DNA of 64,000 nucleotides. Source: Polaribacter sp. NJDZ03. GTDB taxonomy: Bacteria; Bacteroidota; Bacteroidia; Flavobacteriales; Flavobacteriaceae. Under the pieces are notes generated by a model. It saw only the letters and a program-made list of their open reading frames with translations. It ran no database searches and was not told the DNA's origin. A program made the translations under genes and the position numbers. Shown in pieces: positions 35,173 through 44,393 of the stretch. The stretch lies in assembly GCF_019263805.1 (NCBI RefSeq), contig NZ_CP079195.1, positions 2,963,001-3,027,000 of the forward strand, given 5' to 3'. Every line of letters starts with the position of its first letter. Position 1 is the first letter of the stretch.

Positions 35173-36237
35173 TTATTTATTCTGTTTCGCTTCTTTAATC
35201 AAATACAAATAAACAGGATAATGATCAGAGTAGCCACCTGTGTAATTTCCGCTAGAAAAACTTCTAAAAGGATACCCTTTATATTTACCCTTTTTAGTGG
35301 TTAAAAAGCGTTTATTAAAAATCATTGCCTTGTACATTTTATAAGTAGAAAAATCTTTATCACCTTTATCTAGTAAAGGAGACGTAAAGAAAATCATATC
35401 AAATAAGTTTATTTTATCTCTATACTTTAAGGTATTAAATCCTCTGCGAAACATGTCTTCATATGGGTTATATAAATCTCCTTCTGCTACTTCTTTTTTT
35501 CTGCTTTTAGTCTTTAGTACATTTTTAAAACTAGAATTATTAGGGTCATCATTAAAATCGCCCATAATTAATATTTTAGCATTGGCATCCTGTTCTCTAA
35601 CCTGCGCTATAATTTTAGTATTCTGGTAAGCCGCTTTTTCTCTATTTGGCCTGCTCGCAGCTTCACCACCCCTTCTAGAGGGCCAATGGTTTACAATAAT
35701 ATGTATTAATTCATCATCTAAATAACCAGAAACCAATAGCTGATCTCTTGTGTAAACTGGGTAGTTGTCTTTAAAAATTTTAGGATTAAAGGCTTCGTGA
35801 TAAATAGGGTTAAAGTATTTTTTTTGATATAACAAAGCCACATCTATACCTCTTTTATCGGGAGAATCATAATGTATAATTCCGTAATCATTCTTTATCA
35901 AATGTTTAGAATGTATTAAATCTTCTAAAACATTTAGATTTTCTACTTCAGAGACACCAATAATAGCAGGACTAGTTTTTGATTTATCAGCACCAATTTG
36001 AGCTATGGTACTGCTTAGCTTTTCAATTTTATCCCAATAAACCTTAGATCTATTCGATTTTAACTCCATTATTGGGCTTGCTTCGTCATTCTTATTTACA
36101 TCGTTAATCGTGTCAAATAAGTTTTCTAGATTGTAAAAAGCAATGGTTCTAATGTTATATTTTTTTTCGTTTTTCTGAGAATTACATACCGTAATTGTTA
36201 GCGAAAAAATAAAAATAAAAAATATTTTCTTACTCAT
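35173..36237 (-). CDS. Secreted endonuclease/exonuclease/phosphatase-fold protein
   Basis: 354 residues. A signal sequence or lipobox-like start (SLTITVCNSQ) is followed by the EEP fold: FYNLENLFD with the metal-binding Asn/Glu, IGVSEVEN with a second Glu, HIIVNHWPSRRGG with catalytic His, MGDFNDDP with Asp/Asn, and GGYSDHYPV with the final Asp-His pair. All key residues are present. It may be a surface nuclease or phosphodiesterase. It is divergent from a TonB receptor and a DUF5689 protein; that grouping is common in flavobacteria and may be a nutrient (for example nucleic-acid phosphate) uptake locus. Confidence 0.88.
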   Translation of the reverse strand: MSKKIFFIFIFSLTITVCNSQKNEKKYNIRTIAFYNLENLFDTINDVNKNDEASPIMELKSNRSKVYWDKIEKLSSTIAQIGADKSKTSPAIIGVSEVENLNVLEDLIHSKHLIKNDYGIIHYDSPDKRGIDVALLYQKKYFNPIYHEAFNPKIFKDNYPVYTRDQLLVSGYLDDELIHIIVNHWPSRRGGEAASRPNREKAAYQNTKIIAQVREQDANAKILIMGDFNDDPNNSSFKNVLKTKSRKKEVAEGDLYNPYEDMFRRGFNTLKYRDKINLFDMIFFTSPLLDKGDKDFSTYKMYKAMIFNKRFLTTKKGKYKGYPFRSFSSGNYTGGYSDHYPVYLYLIKEAKQNK

Positions 36238-36370
36238 TTTAGTGTTTTTATAAAGTAGTAAAAGTAAGAAACTAAAGTTGTTTTATGAGTTAAGAGTACT
36301 TGAAATTCAGTGCTTTAATTTTTTTTGACTAACTTTAAGTGCAAAAGAAAAATTAGAATACCCCTTATTT

Positions 36371-39127
36371 ATGAAAAAAATTGTTATGGCAACTTGTTTG
36401 TTGTTAGCTTCTTTTATTGAGGTTAATGGGCAAAGTACAGTAAAAGGAATTGTTTTAGAAAACAATTCTAAAAAACCACTTAAAGGTGTTTTAGTTACCT
36501 TAAAAAATACAGATATAAGTAAAACTACAGACTTAAAAGGTAATTTTATAATTAAGAATTTCCAAAATAGAAAAGCTATTTTAGAATTAAAAATGATTGG
36601 TTTCGAAACTCAAAATATACCCATAGAACTCTCGGACAATACTTTAAATTTAGGAAGTATCTTTTTAGTTAAAAATATTATAGAGCAACAAGATTTAAGT
36701 TTAATTACTTTATCTGATGATGAATTAAATGACGATGCTAGTTCTGCTGATAATATTTCTGGACTACTACAAGCATCAAAAGATATTTTTCTTAGAACTG
36801 CTGCTTATGAATTTAGTTCTTCCTTTTTTAAGATAAAAGGATTAGATTCTGGAAACGGTAAAGTGTTAATTAACGGCATAGAAATGAATAAAATCTATGA
36901 TGGTAGAGCACAATGGGGAAATTGGGGAGGTTTAAATGATGTCTTAAGAAACCAAGAATTTAGAAACGGATTAACACCTTCTGATGTTACTTTTGGCGGG
37001 CTTTTAGGATCAACAAATATGAATACCAGAGCTTCAGAACAAAGACCAGGAATAAGAGTTTCTTACTCTTCATCTAACAGAAGTTATCAGCATAGAATGA
37101 TGGCAACGTATGCTACCGGAATGTTAAAAAACAACTGGGCTTTTACTTTTTCTGGCAGTATTAGACTAGGTAATGAAGGCTTTAATGACGCAACTTCTTA
37201 CAAAGCATATTCTTTTTTTACATCCATCGAAAAAAAGTTAAGTGATAAAAGTAGTATTAATTTTACGGGAATTTTTACGCCAAATAGAAGAGGGAAATCA
37301 TCACCAAATACACAAGAAGTCTTTGATTTAAAAGGAATAAAATACAATGATTATTGGGGTTTTTTAAATGGAGAAAAGAGAAATTCTAGAATAAAAGAAG
37401 TCAGTGAACCTATTTTAATGTTGAATCATTATTGGAATATTTCAGAAAAAACTTCTGTAAACACAAATGTGTCGTATCAGTTTGGGAAGATTGGTAATAG
37501 TAGAATAGATTATAACGGAGGTTCTAATCCGAGTGCTGCTTATTATCAAAATTTGCCAAGTTATTTTTTAAGATATGACGATTTTGAAGGTGCGTATGAT
37601 GCTGAAAATAATTTTAAAAACGACGGACAAATAAATTGGAATCGGGTTTTTGATGCGAATAGGACAAATAAAAATTCAGGTTTAGAAAATGCTTATGTTT
37701 TATATGAAGATAGAAATGATGACAAGCAATTTACCATAAATACTATTTTAAATACAGAAATAGATGACCATATTTCTGTCAACGGAAAATTGGAATACAA
37801 ACAACTGCGTTCTCATAATTTTGCATCTGTTATCGATTTGTTAGGTGGAGAAGGATATTTAGATATCGATCCTTTTGGTGCAACTGTAAACGAGAAACAA
37901 AACGATCTTCTAAATCCGAATAGAATAGTAGGCGAAGGAGATGAATTTAAGTATAATTTCAATATAAACTCTACTATTATTGCTGCTTTTACACAAGCTC
38001 AATTTAGATATAATAAAACAGATTTTTATGCTGCTTTAAATGTTTCTAGTACAACACATCAACGAGAGGGTTTGTATAAAAATGGTAGTTTTTCTGAGAA
38101 TTCTTTAGGAATGTCTGAAGCACAAAAATTTATAAATTATAGATTTAAAACAGGAGTAACCTATAAAATTACAGGTCGTCATTTAATTGATGTAAACGCT
38201 GCGTATATAACGGCTGCACCTACCACTAGAAATACGTTTTCTAACTCTAGAGAAAATAACAATGTGGTTTTAGATTTACAAAGTGAAAAAACGCTTTCTA
38301 CAGATATCAGTTATGTTTTTAGAAGTCCGATTATTACATCTAAAGTTACTGCATATTACACTTCTGTAAAAGATGCTACAGAGATTTCGTTTTATTTTGC
38401 AGATGGTGTTGGTGGTGATAATACTGCTTTTGTACAAGAAATTCTAAGTGGAATTAACAAAAAACATTTGGGACTAGAATTAGGTTTGGAAGCTCAAATT
38501 ACAGCTACTTTAAATTTAAAAGGAGCTGCTGCTATTGGTCAGTTTACGTATGATAATAATCCTAATTTATACTTAACAACAGAAGCAGATACAGAATCTT
38601 TATCAGCAGGTTTTGTAAACGGATTTAAAGATTTTGGAACCACAAACCTTCAGAATTACAAATTAGCTGCCGGACCTCAAAATGCGTATTCCGTTGGGTT
38701 TGAATATAGAGATCCATCATATTGGTGGTGTGGAGCAACACTTAATTATTTTAGCAACACATTTATAGATATTTCGCCTTTAAATAGATCTCAAAATTTT
38801 TATACAGATAATGATGGGTTGCCTTTTTTAGAATATGACAATGAGATTGCTAAAAGACTTTTATCTCAAGAAAAATTCGATAATTATTCGGTAGTAAATT
38901 TAGTTGGAGGAAAATCTTTTCTTATCAACGGTTATTACATCAGTTTTTTTGCTACTGTAAATAATTTATTGAATAAAACTTATAAATCTGGCGGATTTGA
39001 ACAAGGAAGAAATGCCAATTACAGACAATTATTAGAAGATAAGTCTTTAGATAAACCTGTTTTTGGTAATAAGTATTGGTATGGTAGAGGCGCAACTTAT
39101 TTTATGAATGTAAGTGTGTCATTTTAA
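36371..39127 (+). CDS. TonB-dependent receptor with carboxypeptidase-like regulatory domain
   Basis: 918 residues. Signal peptide (to EVNGQ), regulatory beta-sandwich (about 22-110; TVKGIVLENNSKKPLKGVLV), plug-like part (SSSFFKIKGLDSGNGKVLIN) and a barrel ending GATYFMNVSVSF. No SusD follows; a DUF5689 protein does. It imports an unknown ligand. TAACTTTA about 40 bases upstream is a near -7 box. The divergent EEP gene supports a shared uptake function. Confidence 0.87.
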   Translation: MKKIVMATCLLLASFIEVNGQSTVKGIVLENNSKKPLKGVLVTLKNTDISKTTDLKGNFIIKNFQNRKAILELKMIGFETQNIPIELSDNTLNLGSIFLVKNIIEQQDLSLITLSDDELNDDASSADNISGLLQASKDIFLRTAAYEFSSSFFKIKGLDSGNGKVLINGIEMNKIYDGRAQWGNWGGLNDVLRNQEFRNGLTPSDVTFGGLLGSTNMNTRASEQRPGIRVSYSSSNRSYQHRMMATYATGMLKNNWAFTFSGSIRLGNEGFNDATSYKAYSFFTSIEKKLSDKSSINFTGIFTPNRRGKSSPNTQEVFDLKGIKYNDYWGFLNGEKRNSRIKEVSEPILMLNHYWNISEKTSVNTNVSYQFGKIGNSRIDYNGGSNPSAAYYQNLPSYFLRYDDFEGAYDAENNFKNDGQINWNRVFDANRTNKNSGLENAYVLYEDRNDDKQFTINTILNTEIDDHISVNGKLEYKQLRSHNFASVIDLLGGEGYLDIDPFGATVNEKQNDLLNPNRIVGEGDEFKYNFNINSTIIAAFTQAQFRYNKTDFYAALNVSSTTHQREGLYKNGSFSENSLGMSEAQKFINYRFKTGVTYKITGRHLIDVNAAYITAAPTTRNTFSNSRENNNVVLDLQSEKTLSTDISYVFRSPIITSKVTAYYTSVKDATEISFYFADGVGGDNTAFVQEILSGINKKHLGLELGLEAQITATLNLKGAAAIGQFTYDNNPNLYLTTEADTESLSAGFVNGFKDFGTTNLQNYKLAAGPQNAYSVGFEYRDPSYWWCGATLNYFSNTFIDISPLNRSQNFYTDNDGLPFLEYDNEIAKRLLSQEKFDNYSVVNLVGGKSFLINGYYISFFATVNNLLNKTYKSGGFEQGRNANYRQLLEDKSLDKPVFGNKYWYGRGATYFMNVSVSF

Positions 39128-39143
39128 GAAAAAAAAATTATAG

Positions 39144-40568
39144 ATGAAAAAGAAAAGGATAATTACAATAGTTATAGCGCTTATAGTAAGTATTTTATTT
39201 GTTACCTGTGCTGACGATACAGATTTTAGAGTCCCAGAAAGTTTAGGTAATGAAGAAAATGAAGCTGTAAGTGATCTTTTAGATAGTATTTCTATTGGAA
39301 TGCTTCAATTAAAAACAATAAAACAACTAAAAGAGCTTTACATAATTGGTAATGATCCGTTAGAAATTACTTCAAATATAGTGGTTAAAGGATATGTAGT
39401 TTCTTCGGATAAATCAGGTAATTTTTATAAAGAATTTTATATGCAAGATGCTCCAGAAAACCCAACAGCAGGTATAAGAGTTGCTTTAAATTTAAGTAAT
39501 AGTTATAATAAATTTAATATTGGTAGAGAGGTTTACATTCGCTTAAAAGGTTTATATGTTGGCGAAACAAATTCTGGAGATGGTAATATTACCATAGGTG
39601 GAAAAATTAGCGCTACAGACCTTATGGAGATTGAAAATGTTACTTCAAATCAAATTCCGAATCATATTTATAGAACAGAAACTACAGCAGAAATTATACC
39701 CAAATTAATTGCTTTTGGAGGAATTAATGCCTCTGATATCGGGACTTTTATAACGCTAGAAAATGTTTTTTTCGATGTCAAATTATTAGGTACATCTTAT
39801 GTAGATCCCGTAGAAGATTTTGATACACAACGTAAAATTCAAACTTGTTTAGGCTTGGGCTATGATGATTTATTGTTAGAGACAAGTTCTTTTTCTCGTT
39901 TTTCAAGCGAAACTTTGCCAGAAAAAGCAGGTACTATAAATGCGATTGTTTCTAAAGATTTTAAAGGTGATTTAATTGTACTTGTTTTAAATGATAGCAA
40001 GGGTGTTGTTATGAATGATGAAAGGTGTACACCGCTACCAGCAGAAGAATATTCGACAATTTTATTATCAGAAAATTTTGATACTGAATCTGGAGATATT
40101 GATGTTTTAAATTGGATTAACTTAAGAGAAGAAGGTACAAAATCTTGGAGATCTTATACGGATACTTATGCGCAAAGTAAAGCTGCTAGAGTTAATTCTA
40201 TTAACTCTGGAGATGAAAGTACTATTACTTGGTTAATTACTGGCGGAATTAATTTAGACAATACATCTCAAGAGTTTTTATCTTTTGAAACTTCTAATAG
40301 TTTTGGAAATGGCAGTGAGTTACAAGTTTTAATTTCTACAAATTTTGATGGCAACAAAAAAAATATAAATACTGCAAGTTGGACTGTCTTACCAGCAAAA
40401 ATTGTTTCAGATGGAGAAAATTTTAAAAATTGGGTGCATTCTACCTATTTAGATTTATCTGCCTATTCAGGTACTGCTTTTATCGCTTTTAAATATACTG
40501 GAAATGGCAATGAAAATTTTAATGGAACTTATGAGTTAGATAATGTAAGTGTTGTGGCTAAAGAATAA
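39144..40568 (+). CDS. DUF5689 lipoprotein with choice-of-anchor-type C-terminal domain
   Basis: 474 residues. A lipoprotein signal (FVTCAD, Cys22) precedes the DUF5689 region (about 40-280; VVKGYVVSSDKSGNFYKEFY is an OB-like nucleic-acid/ligand-binding pattern). The C-terminal part (about 300-474; ILLSENFDTESGDIDVLNW, ending YELDNVSVVAK) is a choice-of-anchor J/cleaved-adhesin type jelly roll. It is 16 bases after the TonB gene, so it is probably the surface binding partner of that receptor. Confidence 0.82.
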   Translation: MKKKRIITIVIALIVSILFVTCADDTDFRVPESLGNEENEAVSDLLDSISIGMLQLKTIKQLKELYIIGNDPLEITSNIVVKGYVVSSDKSGNFYKEFYMQDAPENPTAGIRVALNLSNSYNKFNIGREVYIRLKGLYVGETNSGDGNITIGGKISATDLMEIENVTSNQIPNHIYRTETTAEIIPKLIAFGGINASDIGTFITLENVFFDVKLLGTSYVDPVEDFDTQRKIQTCLGLGYDDLLLETSSFSRFSSETLPEKAGTINAIVSKDFKGDLIVLVLNDSKGVVMNDERCTPLPAEEYSTILLSENFDTESGDIDVLNWINLREEGTKSWRSYTDTYAQSKAARVNSINSGDESTITWLITGGINLDNTSQEFLSFETSNSFGNGSELQVLISTNFDGNKKNINTASWTVLPAKIVSDGENFKNWVHSTYLDLSAYSGTAFIAFKYTGNGNENFNGTYELDNVSVVAKE

Positions 40569-40621
40569 TATTGTACTTTTTTGATGTATACATCATTCAG
40601 ATGTTTTCTTATTTTTACAAA

Positions 40622-41038
40622 ATGGATAAAATAGAACACATTGGCATTGCTGTAAAAGATTTAGAAAAATCGAATAACTTATATGCAGCACTTTTAGGGG
40701 TATCGCATTACAAAACCGAAGAAGTTGTTTCCGAAGGAGTAAAAACCTCTTTTTTTAAATCAGGTCCTAATAAAATAGAATTGTTAGAAGCTACAAACCC
40801 AGAAAGTCCAATTGCTAAGTTTATAGAAAAAAAAGGTGAAGGAATTCATCATATTGCTTTTGCGGTTTCAGATATTAAAGCAGAGATAAAAAGGCTTCAA
40901 AATGAAGGTTTTATTGTTTTAAATAAAGAACCTAAAAAAGGAGCAGATAACAAATTAGTGGCATTTTTACATCCAAAATCTACCAATGGAGTTCTTATTG
41001 AGTTGTGCCAAGAAATAGATTCGTTAAAATACTGCTAA
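40622..41038 (+). CDS. mce: Methylmalonyl-CoA epimerase
   Basis: 138 residues from the ATG at 40622 (MDKIEHIGIAVKDLEKSN). An upstream TTG in frame would add a hydrophobic non-family stretch. It is a VOC-fold enzyme: metal-binding His in EHIGIAV, second His in GIHHIAFAV, and Glu in GVLIELCQ. It interconverts the two methylmalonyl-CoA epimers in propionate/succinate metabolism. Length agrees with the family. It is followed by ftsX after 58 bases. Confidence 0.93.
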   Translation: MDKIEHIGIAVKDLEKSNNLYAALLGVSHYKTEEVVSEGVKTSFFKSGPNKIELLEATNPESPIAKFIEKKGEGIHHIAFAVSDIKAEIKRLQNEGFIVLNKEPKKGADNKLVAFLHPKSTNGVLIELCQEIDSLKYC

Positions 41039-41096
41039 CAGTTACGGTAACTGCATTCTAATTATTATCTTGCGTGCTTAAAAAATATTCTATAAT

Positions 41097-41975
41097 ATGT
41101 CTTCTAAATTTGATGCTTATCAAAAACGACGACTGCTATCTTCTTACTTATCAGTAGTAGTAAGTATAGCTTTAGTGCTTTTTATGGTCGGTATTTTAGG
41201 GTTAATTTTGTTAAAATCTACCTTTGTTGCCAATAAAGTAAAAGAAAAAGTAGCGATAACTTTGTTTTTAAAAGATAATGTTTCTACTAAAAACAGAAAC
41301 AATTTTAAAGATTCTTTATTAGAAGAAGAGTTTACAAGAACAATTATTTATACAAGTAAAGAAAAAGCAGCAGAAACGTATAGTGAAGAAATTGGTGAAG
41401 ATTTTTTAAAATTCTTAGGAGAGAATCCGTTAAAAAACGGAATAGACATCTACTTAAAAGCCGATTATGTAACACCAGAAAAAATGCAAGAATTAGAAAC
41501 ACGTTTTCTTAAAAATGCTTTTGTATCTGATGTTTCTTATGATAAACCTTTAATTAATTTATTAACAAAAAACATTAAACGAATTAGCTTTTGGCTATTG
41601 GTAGTTTGTGGTTTCTTTGGTTTAATAGCAATGATATTAATTAATAGCTCTATTAGGTTGTCTATCTATTCTAAACGTTTTAATATTAAAACCATGCAAA
41701 TGGTTGGTGCTACTAAAGGTTTTATTAGAAGACCTTTTATTTGGCAAAGTATTAAATTAGGTATTATAGGGGCTCTTTTAGCACTTGTAGCTTTAGGTGT
41801 TATTATTTATTATGTAGATCAGCTTGCACCTAGTTTACATTTGATAAAAGATTATGTTACACTAGGATATTTAGTTGGAGGTGTTTTAATTTCAGCCTTT
41901 TTAATTACTTGGATTAGTACTTACTTTGCAACGCAACGTTTTTTAAACTTACAAACAGACGAACTTTATTATTAA
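41097..41975 (+). CDS. ftsX: Cell division permease-like protein FtsX
   Basis: 292 residues. A cytoplasmic N-terminus is followed by one transmembrane helix (about 17-42), an extracytoplasmic domain (about 45-165; VAITLFLKDNVS) and three more helices (about 170-290) of the FtsX type. FtsX with FtsE regulates peptidoglycan amidases, here plausibly through the EnvC-like protein at 10799. ftsE is not in the window. The gene begins the ftsX-DUF3098-uppP run. Confidence 0.9.
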   Translation: MSSKFDAYQKRRLLSSYLSVVVSIALVLFMVGILGLILLKSTFVANKVKEKVAITLFLKDNVSTKNRNNFKDSLLEEEFTRTIIYTSKEKAAETYSEEIGEDFLKFLGENPLKNGIDIYLKADYVTPEKMQELETRFLKNAFVSDVSYDKPLINLLTKNIKRISFWLLVVCGFFGLIAMILINSSIRLSIYSKRFNIKTMQMVGATKGFIRRPFIWQSIKLGIIGALLALVALGVIIYYVDQLAPSLHLIKDYVTLGYLVGGVLISAFLITWISTYFATQRFLNLQTDELYY

Positions 41976-41979
41976 TACA

Positions 41980-42222
41980 ATGAAAAACGAAATTACAGAA
42001 CAACCAGTTTTTTTATTTGGTAAAAGAAATTATACTTTTATGATTATTGGTCTCATTTTTATTGCTTTAGGTTTTATATTTATGGCAGGAGGTGGAAGTG
42101 ATGATCCAGAATTTTTTAATGAAGAAATTTACAATTGGCAACGCATTCGTTTAGCGCCAACATTAGTAATTATAGGTTTAGGAATTGAAATTTACGCTAT
42201 TTTAGCAAATCCAAAAAAATAA
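41980..42222 (+). CDS. DUF3098 small membrane protein
   Basis: 80 residues with two hydrophobic helices (about 20-38 and 59-77) around a polar loop (GGSDDPEFFNEEIYNWQRIRL broken at its ends). This is the DUF3098 family, found next to ftsX and uppP in Bacteroidota, with unknown function. Gaps to both neighbours are 4 and 2 bases, so it is cotranscribed. Confidence 0.88.
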   Translation: MKNEITEQPVFLFGKRNYTFMIIGLIFIALGFIFMAGGGSDDPEFFNEEIYNWQRIRLAPTLVIIGLGIEIYAILANPKK

Positions 42223-42224
42223 AA

Positions 42225-43019
42225 ATGGATATATTAGAAGCAATAATCTTAGGTATTATACAAGGGTTAACAGAGTTTTTACCAGTTTCTTCAAGCGGTC
42301 ATTTAGAATTGGCTAAGGTTATTTTAGGAGACACATCTGTGCCAGAAGAAAGTTTAACCTTTACGGTGGTATTACATTTTGCAACAGCATTAAGTACTTT
42401 GGTTATTTTTAGAAAAGAGGTAGCAGAAATATTTAAAGGGTTGTTTCAGTTTAAATGGAATGATGAATCTAAGTTTTCTTTAAAAATAATTCTTTCAATG
42501 ATTCCTGCTGTTGCAGTTGGTTTACTTTTTGAAAAAGAATTAGAATCTTTTTTTGGAGGAAAAATTCTATTAGTAGGTGTTATGTTATTAGTAACTGCTG
42601 TACTTTTATTATTAGCAGATAAAGCAAAAAACACCAATAAAGAAGTAACATTTTCTAATTCATTAATAATTGGAATTTCTCAAGCAATTGCAATGTTGCC
42701 AGGTATTTCTAGATCTGGAGCAACAATTTCTACCTCTGTTTTATTAGGTATTGATAGAACTAAAGCAGCACGTTTTTCTTTTTTAATGGTAGTTCCATTA
42801 ATTTTTGGTAAAATAGGTAAAGACTTATTAGGTGGAGATTTAAGTTTTCAATCTTCAGAAATGTTACCAATTTCAATTGGTTTTGTAGCTGCTTTTTTAT
42901 CAGGTTTATTAGCCTGTAAATGGATGATTGCATTGGTTAAAAAAAGTAAGTTATCTTACTTCTCATTATACTGTGCTATTGTAGGTTTTATTGCTATTGG
43001 TTACGCTCTTTTAAATTAG
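42225..43019 (+). CDS. uppP: Undecaprenyl-diphosphatase UppP
   Basis: 264 residues, polytopic. Motif 1 is GLTEFLPVSSSGHLELA and motif 2 is PGISRSGATIS, the two signatures of the BacA/UppP family, which recycles undecaprenyl pyrophosphate for peptidoglycan synthesis and gives bacitracin tolerance. Length is normal. It lies two bases after DUF3098. Confidence 0.96.
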   Translation: MDILEAIILGIIQGLTEFLPVSSSGHLELAKVILGDTSVPEESLTFTVVLHFATALSTLVIFRKEVAEIFKGLFQFKWNDESKFSLKIILSMIPAVAVGLLFEKELESFFGGKILLVGVMLLVTAVLLLLADKAKNTNKEVTFSNSLIIGISQAIAMLPGISRSGATISTSVLLGIDRTKAARFSFLMVVPLIFGKIGKDLLGGDLSFQSSEMLPISIGFVAAFLSGLLACKWMIALVKKSKLSYFSLYCAIVGFIAIGYALLN

Positions 43020-43142
43020 TGACACTCAAATTTTATTAATTACTTAGTAATGTAATAAAAGTTGATAGTTGAACTAATCCTGCGAAAAGCAGGTTCTTTA
43101 TAATTATGAATCCTTTAATCTTTTTAGGAATTCACTTTGAAA

Positions 43143-43150
43143 TAATTTTG
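43143..43150 (+). promoter_or_regulatory. -7 box (TAATTTTG) directly before truB
   Basis: A perfect TAnnTTTG ends five bases before the truB ATG at 43156; the transcript would have almost no leader. A TTTTTAGG at about 43121 is a weak -33 candidate. Confidence 0.55.
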
Positions 43151-43155
43151 TGTTT

Positions 43156-43860
43156 ATGACAGCAGAAGAGTATAAAAATGGTCAAGTTTTATTAATAGAC
43201 AAACCTTTAAATTGGACCTCATTTCAAGTAGTTAACAAACTTCGTTGGGAAATAAGACAACGGTTTAATATTAAGAAAATTAAAGTTGGTCATGCAGGTA
43301 CTTTAGATCCGTTAGCTACAGGTTTATTAATTATTTGTACAGGTAAGCAAACAAAAGAAATACATGTCTACCAAGGGCAGGAAAAAGAATATACAGGTAC
43401 GTTTACCATTGGGGCAACCACACCTAGCTACGATTTAGAAACTGAAGTAGATAATACCTATACGACAGATCATATAACAGAAACATTGTTACGTGAAACT
43501 ACCAAGCAATTTATTGGTGATATTCAGCAAAAACCACCTATTTTTTCTGCAATTAAGAAAGATGGTAAGCGTTTGTACGAGTTAGCAAGAAAAGGTGAAA
43601 CTACAGAAATTAACGCTAGAACGGTAAGTATTACAGAGTTCGAAATCACAAAAATAAATTTACCAGAAGTAGAATTTAGAGTGGTTTGTAGTAAAGGAAC
43701 TTACATTCGTTCTTTAGCATACGATTTTGGATTGGCCTTAAACTCAGGAGCACATTTATCAGCATTAAGAAGAACTAAAATTGGTGACTTTTCTGTTGAA
43801 AAAGGAGTCTCTGTAGAAGGTTTTATTGAAGATTTAAAAGCAAATTCTGTAGAATCTTAA
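43156..43860 (+). CDS. truB: tRNA pseudouridine(55) synthase TruB
   Basis: 234 residues from the ATG at 43156; an in-frame GTG two codons upstream falls in the -7 box and is not used here. The catalytic motif GHAGTLDPLATGLL contains Asp51. GTYIRSLAYDFG and HLSALRRTKIG are the other family motifs. It makes pseudouridine 55 in tRNA T-loops. It lacks a PUA domain, which is usual in shorter TruB forms. Confidence 0.95.
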   Translation: MTAEEYKNGQVLLIDKPLNWTSFQVVNKLRWEIRQRFNIKKIKVGHAGTLDPLATGLLIICTGKQTKEIHVYQGQEKEYTGTFTIGATTPSYDLETEVDNTYTTDHITETLLRETTKQFIGDIQQKPPIFSAIKKDGKRLYELARKGETTEINARTVSITEFEITKINLPEVEFRVVCSKGTYIRSLAYDFGLALNSGAHLSALRRTKIGDFSVEKGVSVEGFIEDLKANSVES

Positions 43861-43883
43861 AAAACAATATTTATTTAAGCATA

Positions 43884-43911
43884 AAAAACCCAAGCAAATG
43901 CTTGGGTTTTA
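43884..43911. terminator. Bidirectional terminator between truB and mscL
   Basis: AAAACCCAAGC pairs with GCTTGGGTTTT around a four-base loop, with A-run left and T-rich right. It serves both convergent genes. Confidence 0.9.
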
Positions 43912-43933
43912 TATTATATTGAAAAGTAAAAAC

Positions 43934-44344
43934 TTATTTTTTAGCTAATAAATCTCTAATTTCTGCTAATAAATCTTCTTGACTTGGTCCTTTTGGAGCT
44001 GCCGGAGCTGGTTCTTCTTTCTTTTTCATGTTGTTGTATCCTTTTATCATCATAAACATAACAAAACCAACAATAATTAAATTGATAATAGAATCAATCC
44101 AAGCACCATATGTAATTGCATTTTCTGGAGTTGCAACTTTTCCTGCTGCATCTAGAACTGCTTCTGATAAAACATATTTTTTGTCAGAAAAACTAACTCC
44201 TCCTGTAAATATACCTACAATTGGCATCACAATATTACTAACAAATCCTTTTACAACTAGGCCTATTGCACCTGCCATTATTACGGCTACAGCAAATTCA
44301 ATTACATTACCACCAGTAATAAATTTTTTAAATTCTTTTAACAT
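43934..44344 (-). CDS. mscL: Large-conductance mechanosensitive channel MscL
   Basis: 136 residues. First helix VIEFAVAVIMAGAIGLVVKGFVSNIVMP, here seen from residue 15, is the pore helix; a periplasmic loop follows, then the second helix (about 85-105; IDSIINLIIVGFVMFMMI). The C-terminal cytoplasmic bundle (QEDLLAEIRDLLAKK) is present. Inner-membrane osmotic safety valve. Length and motifs are standard. Confidence 0.95.
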   Translation of the reverse strand: MLKEFKKFITGGNVIEFAVAVIMAGAIGLVVKGFVSNIVMPIVGIFTGGVSFSDKKYVLSEAVLDAAGKVATPENAITYGAWIDSIINLIIVGFVMFMMIKGYNNMKKKEEPAPAAPKGPSQEDLLAEIRDLLAKK

Positions 44345-44393
44345 TTTACTTTGTTTTTAATTAATTATTAGAATACAAAAGTACTAAAAAAAA

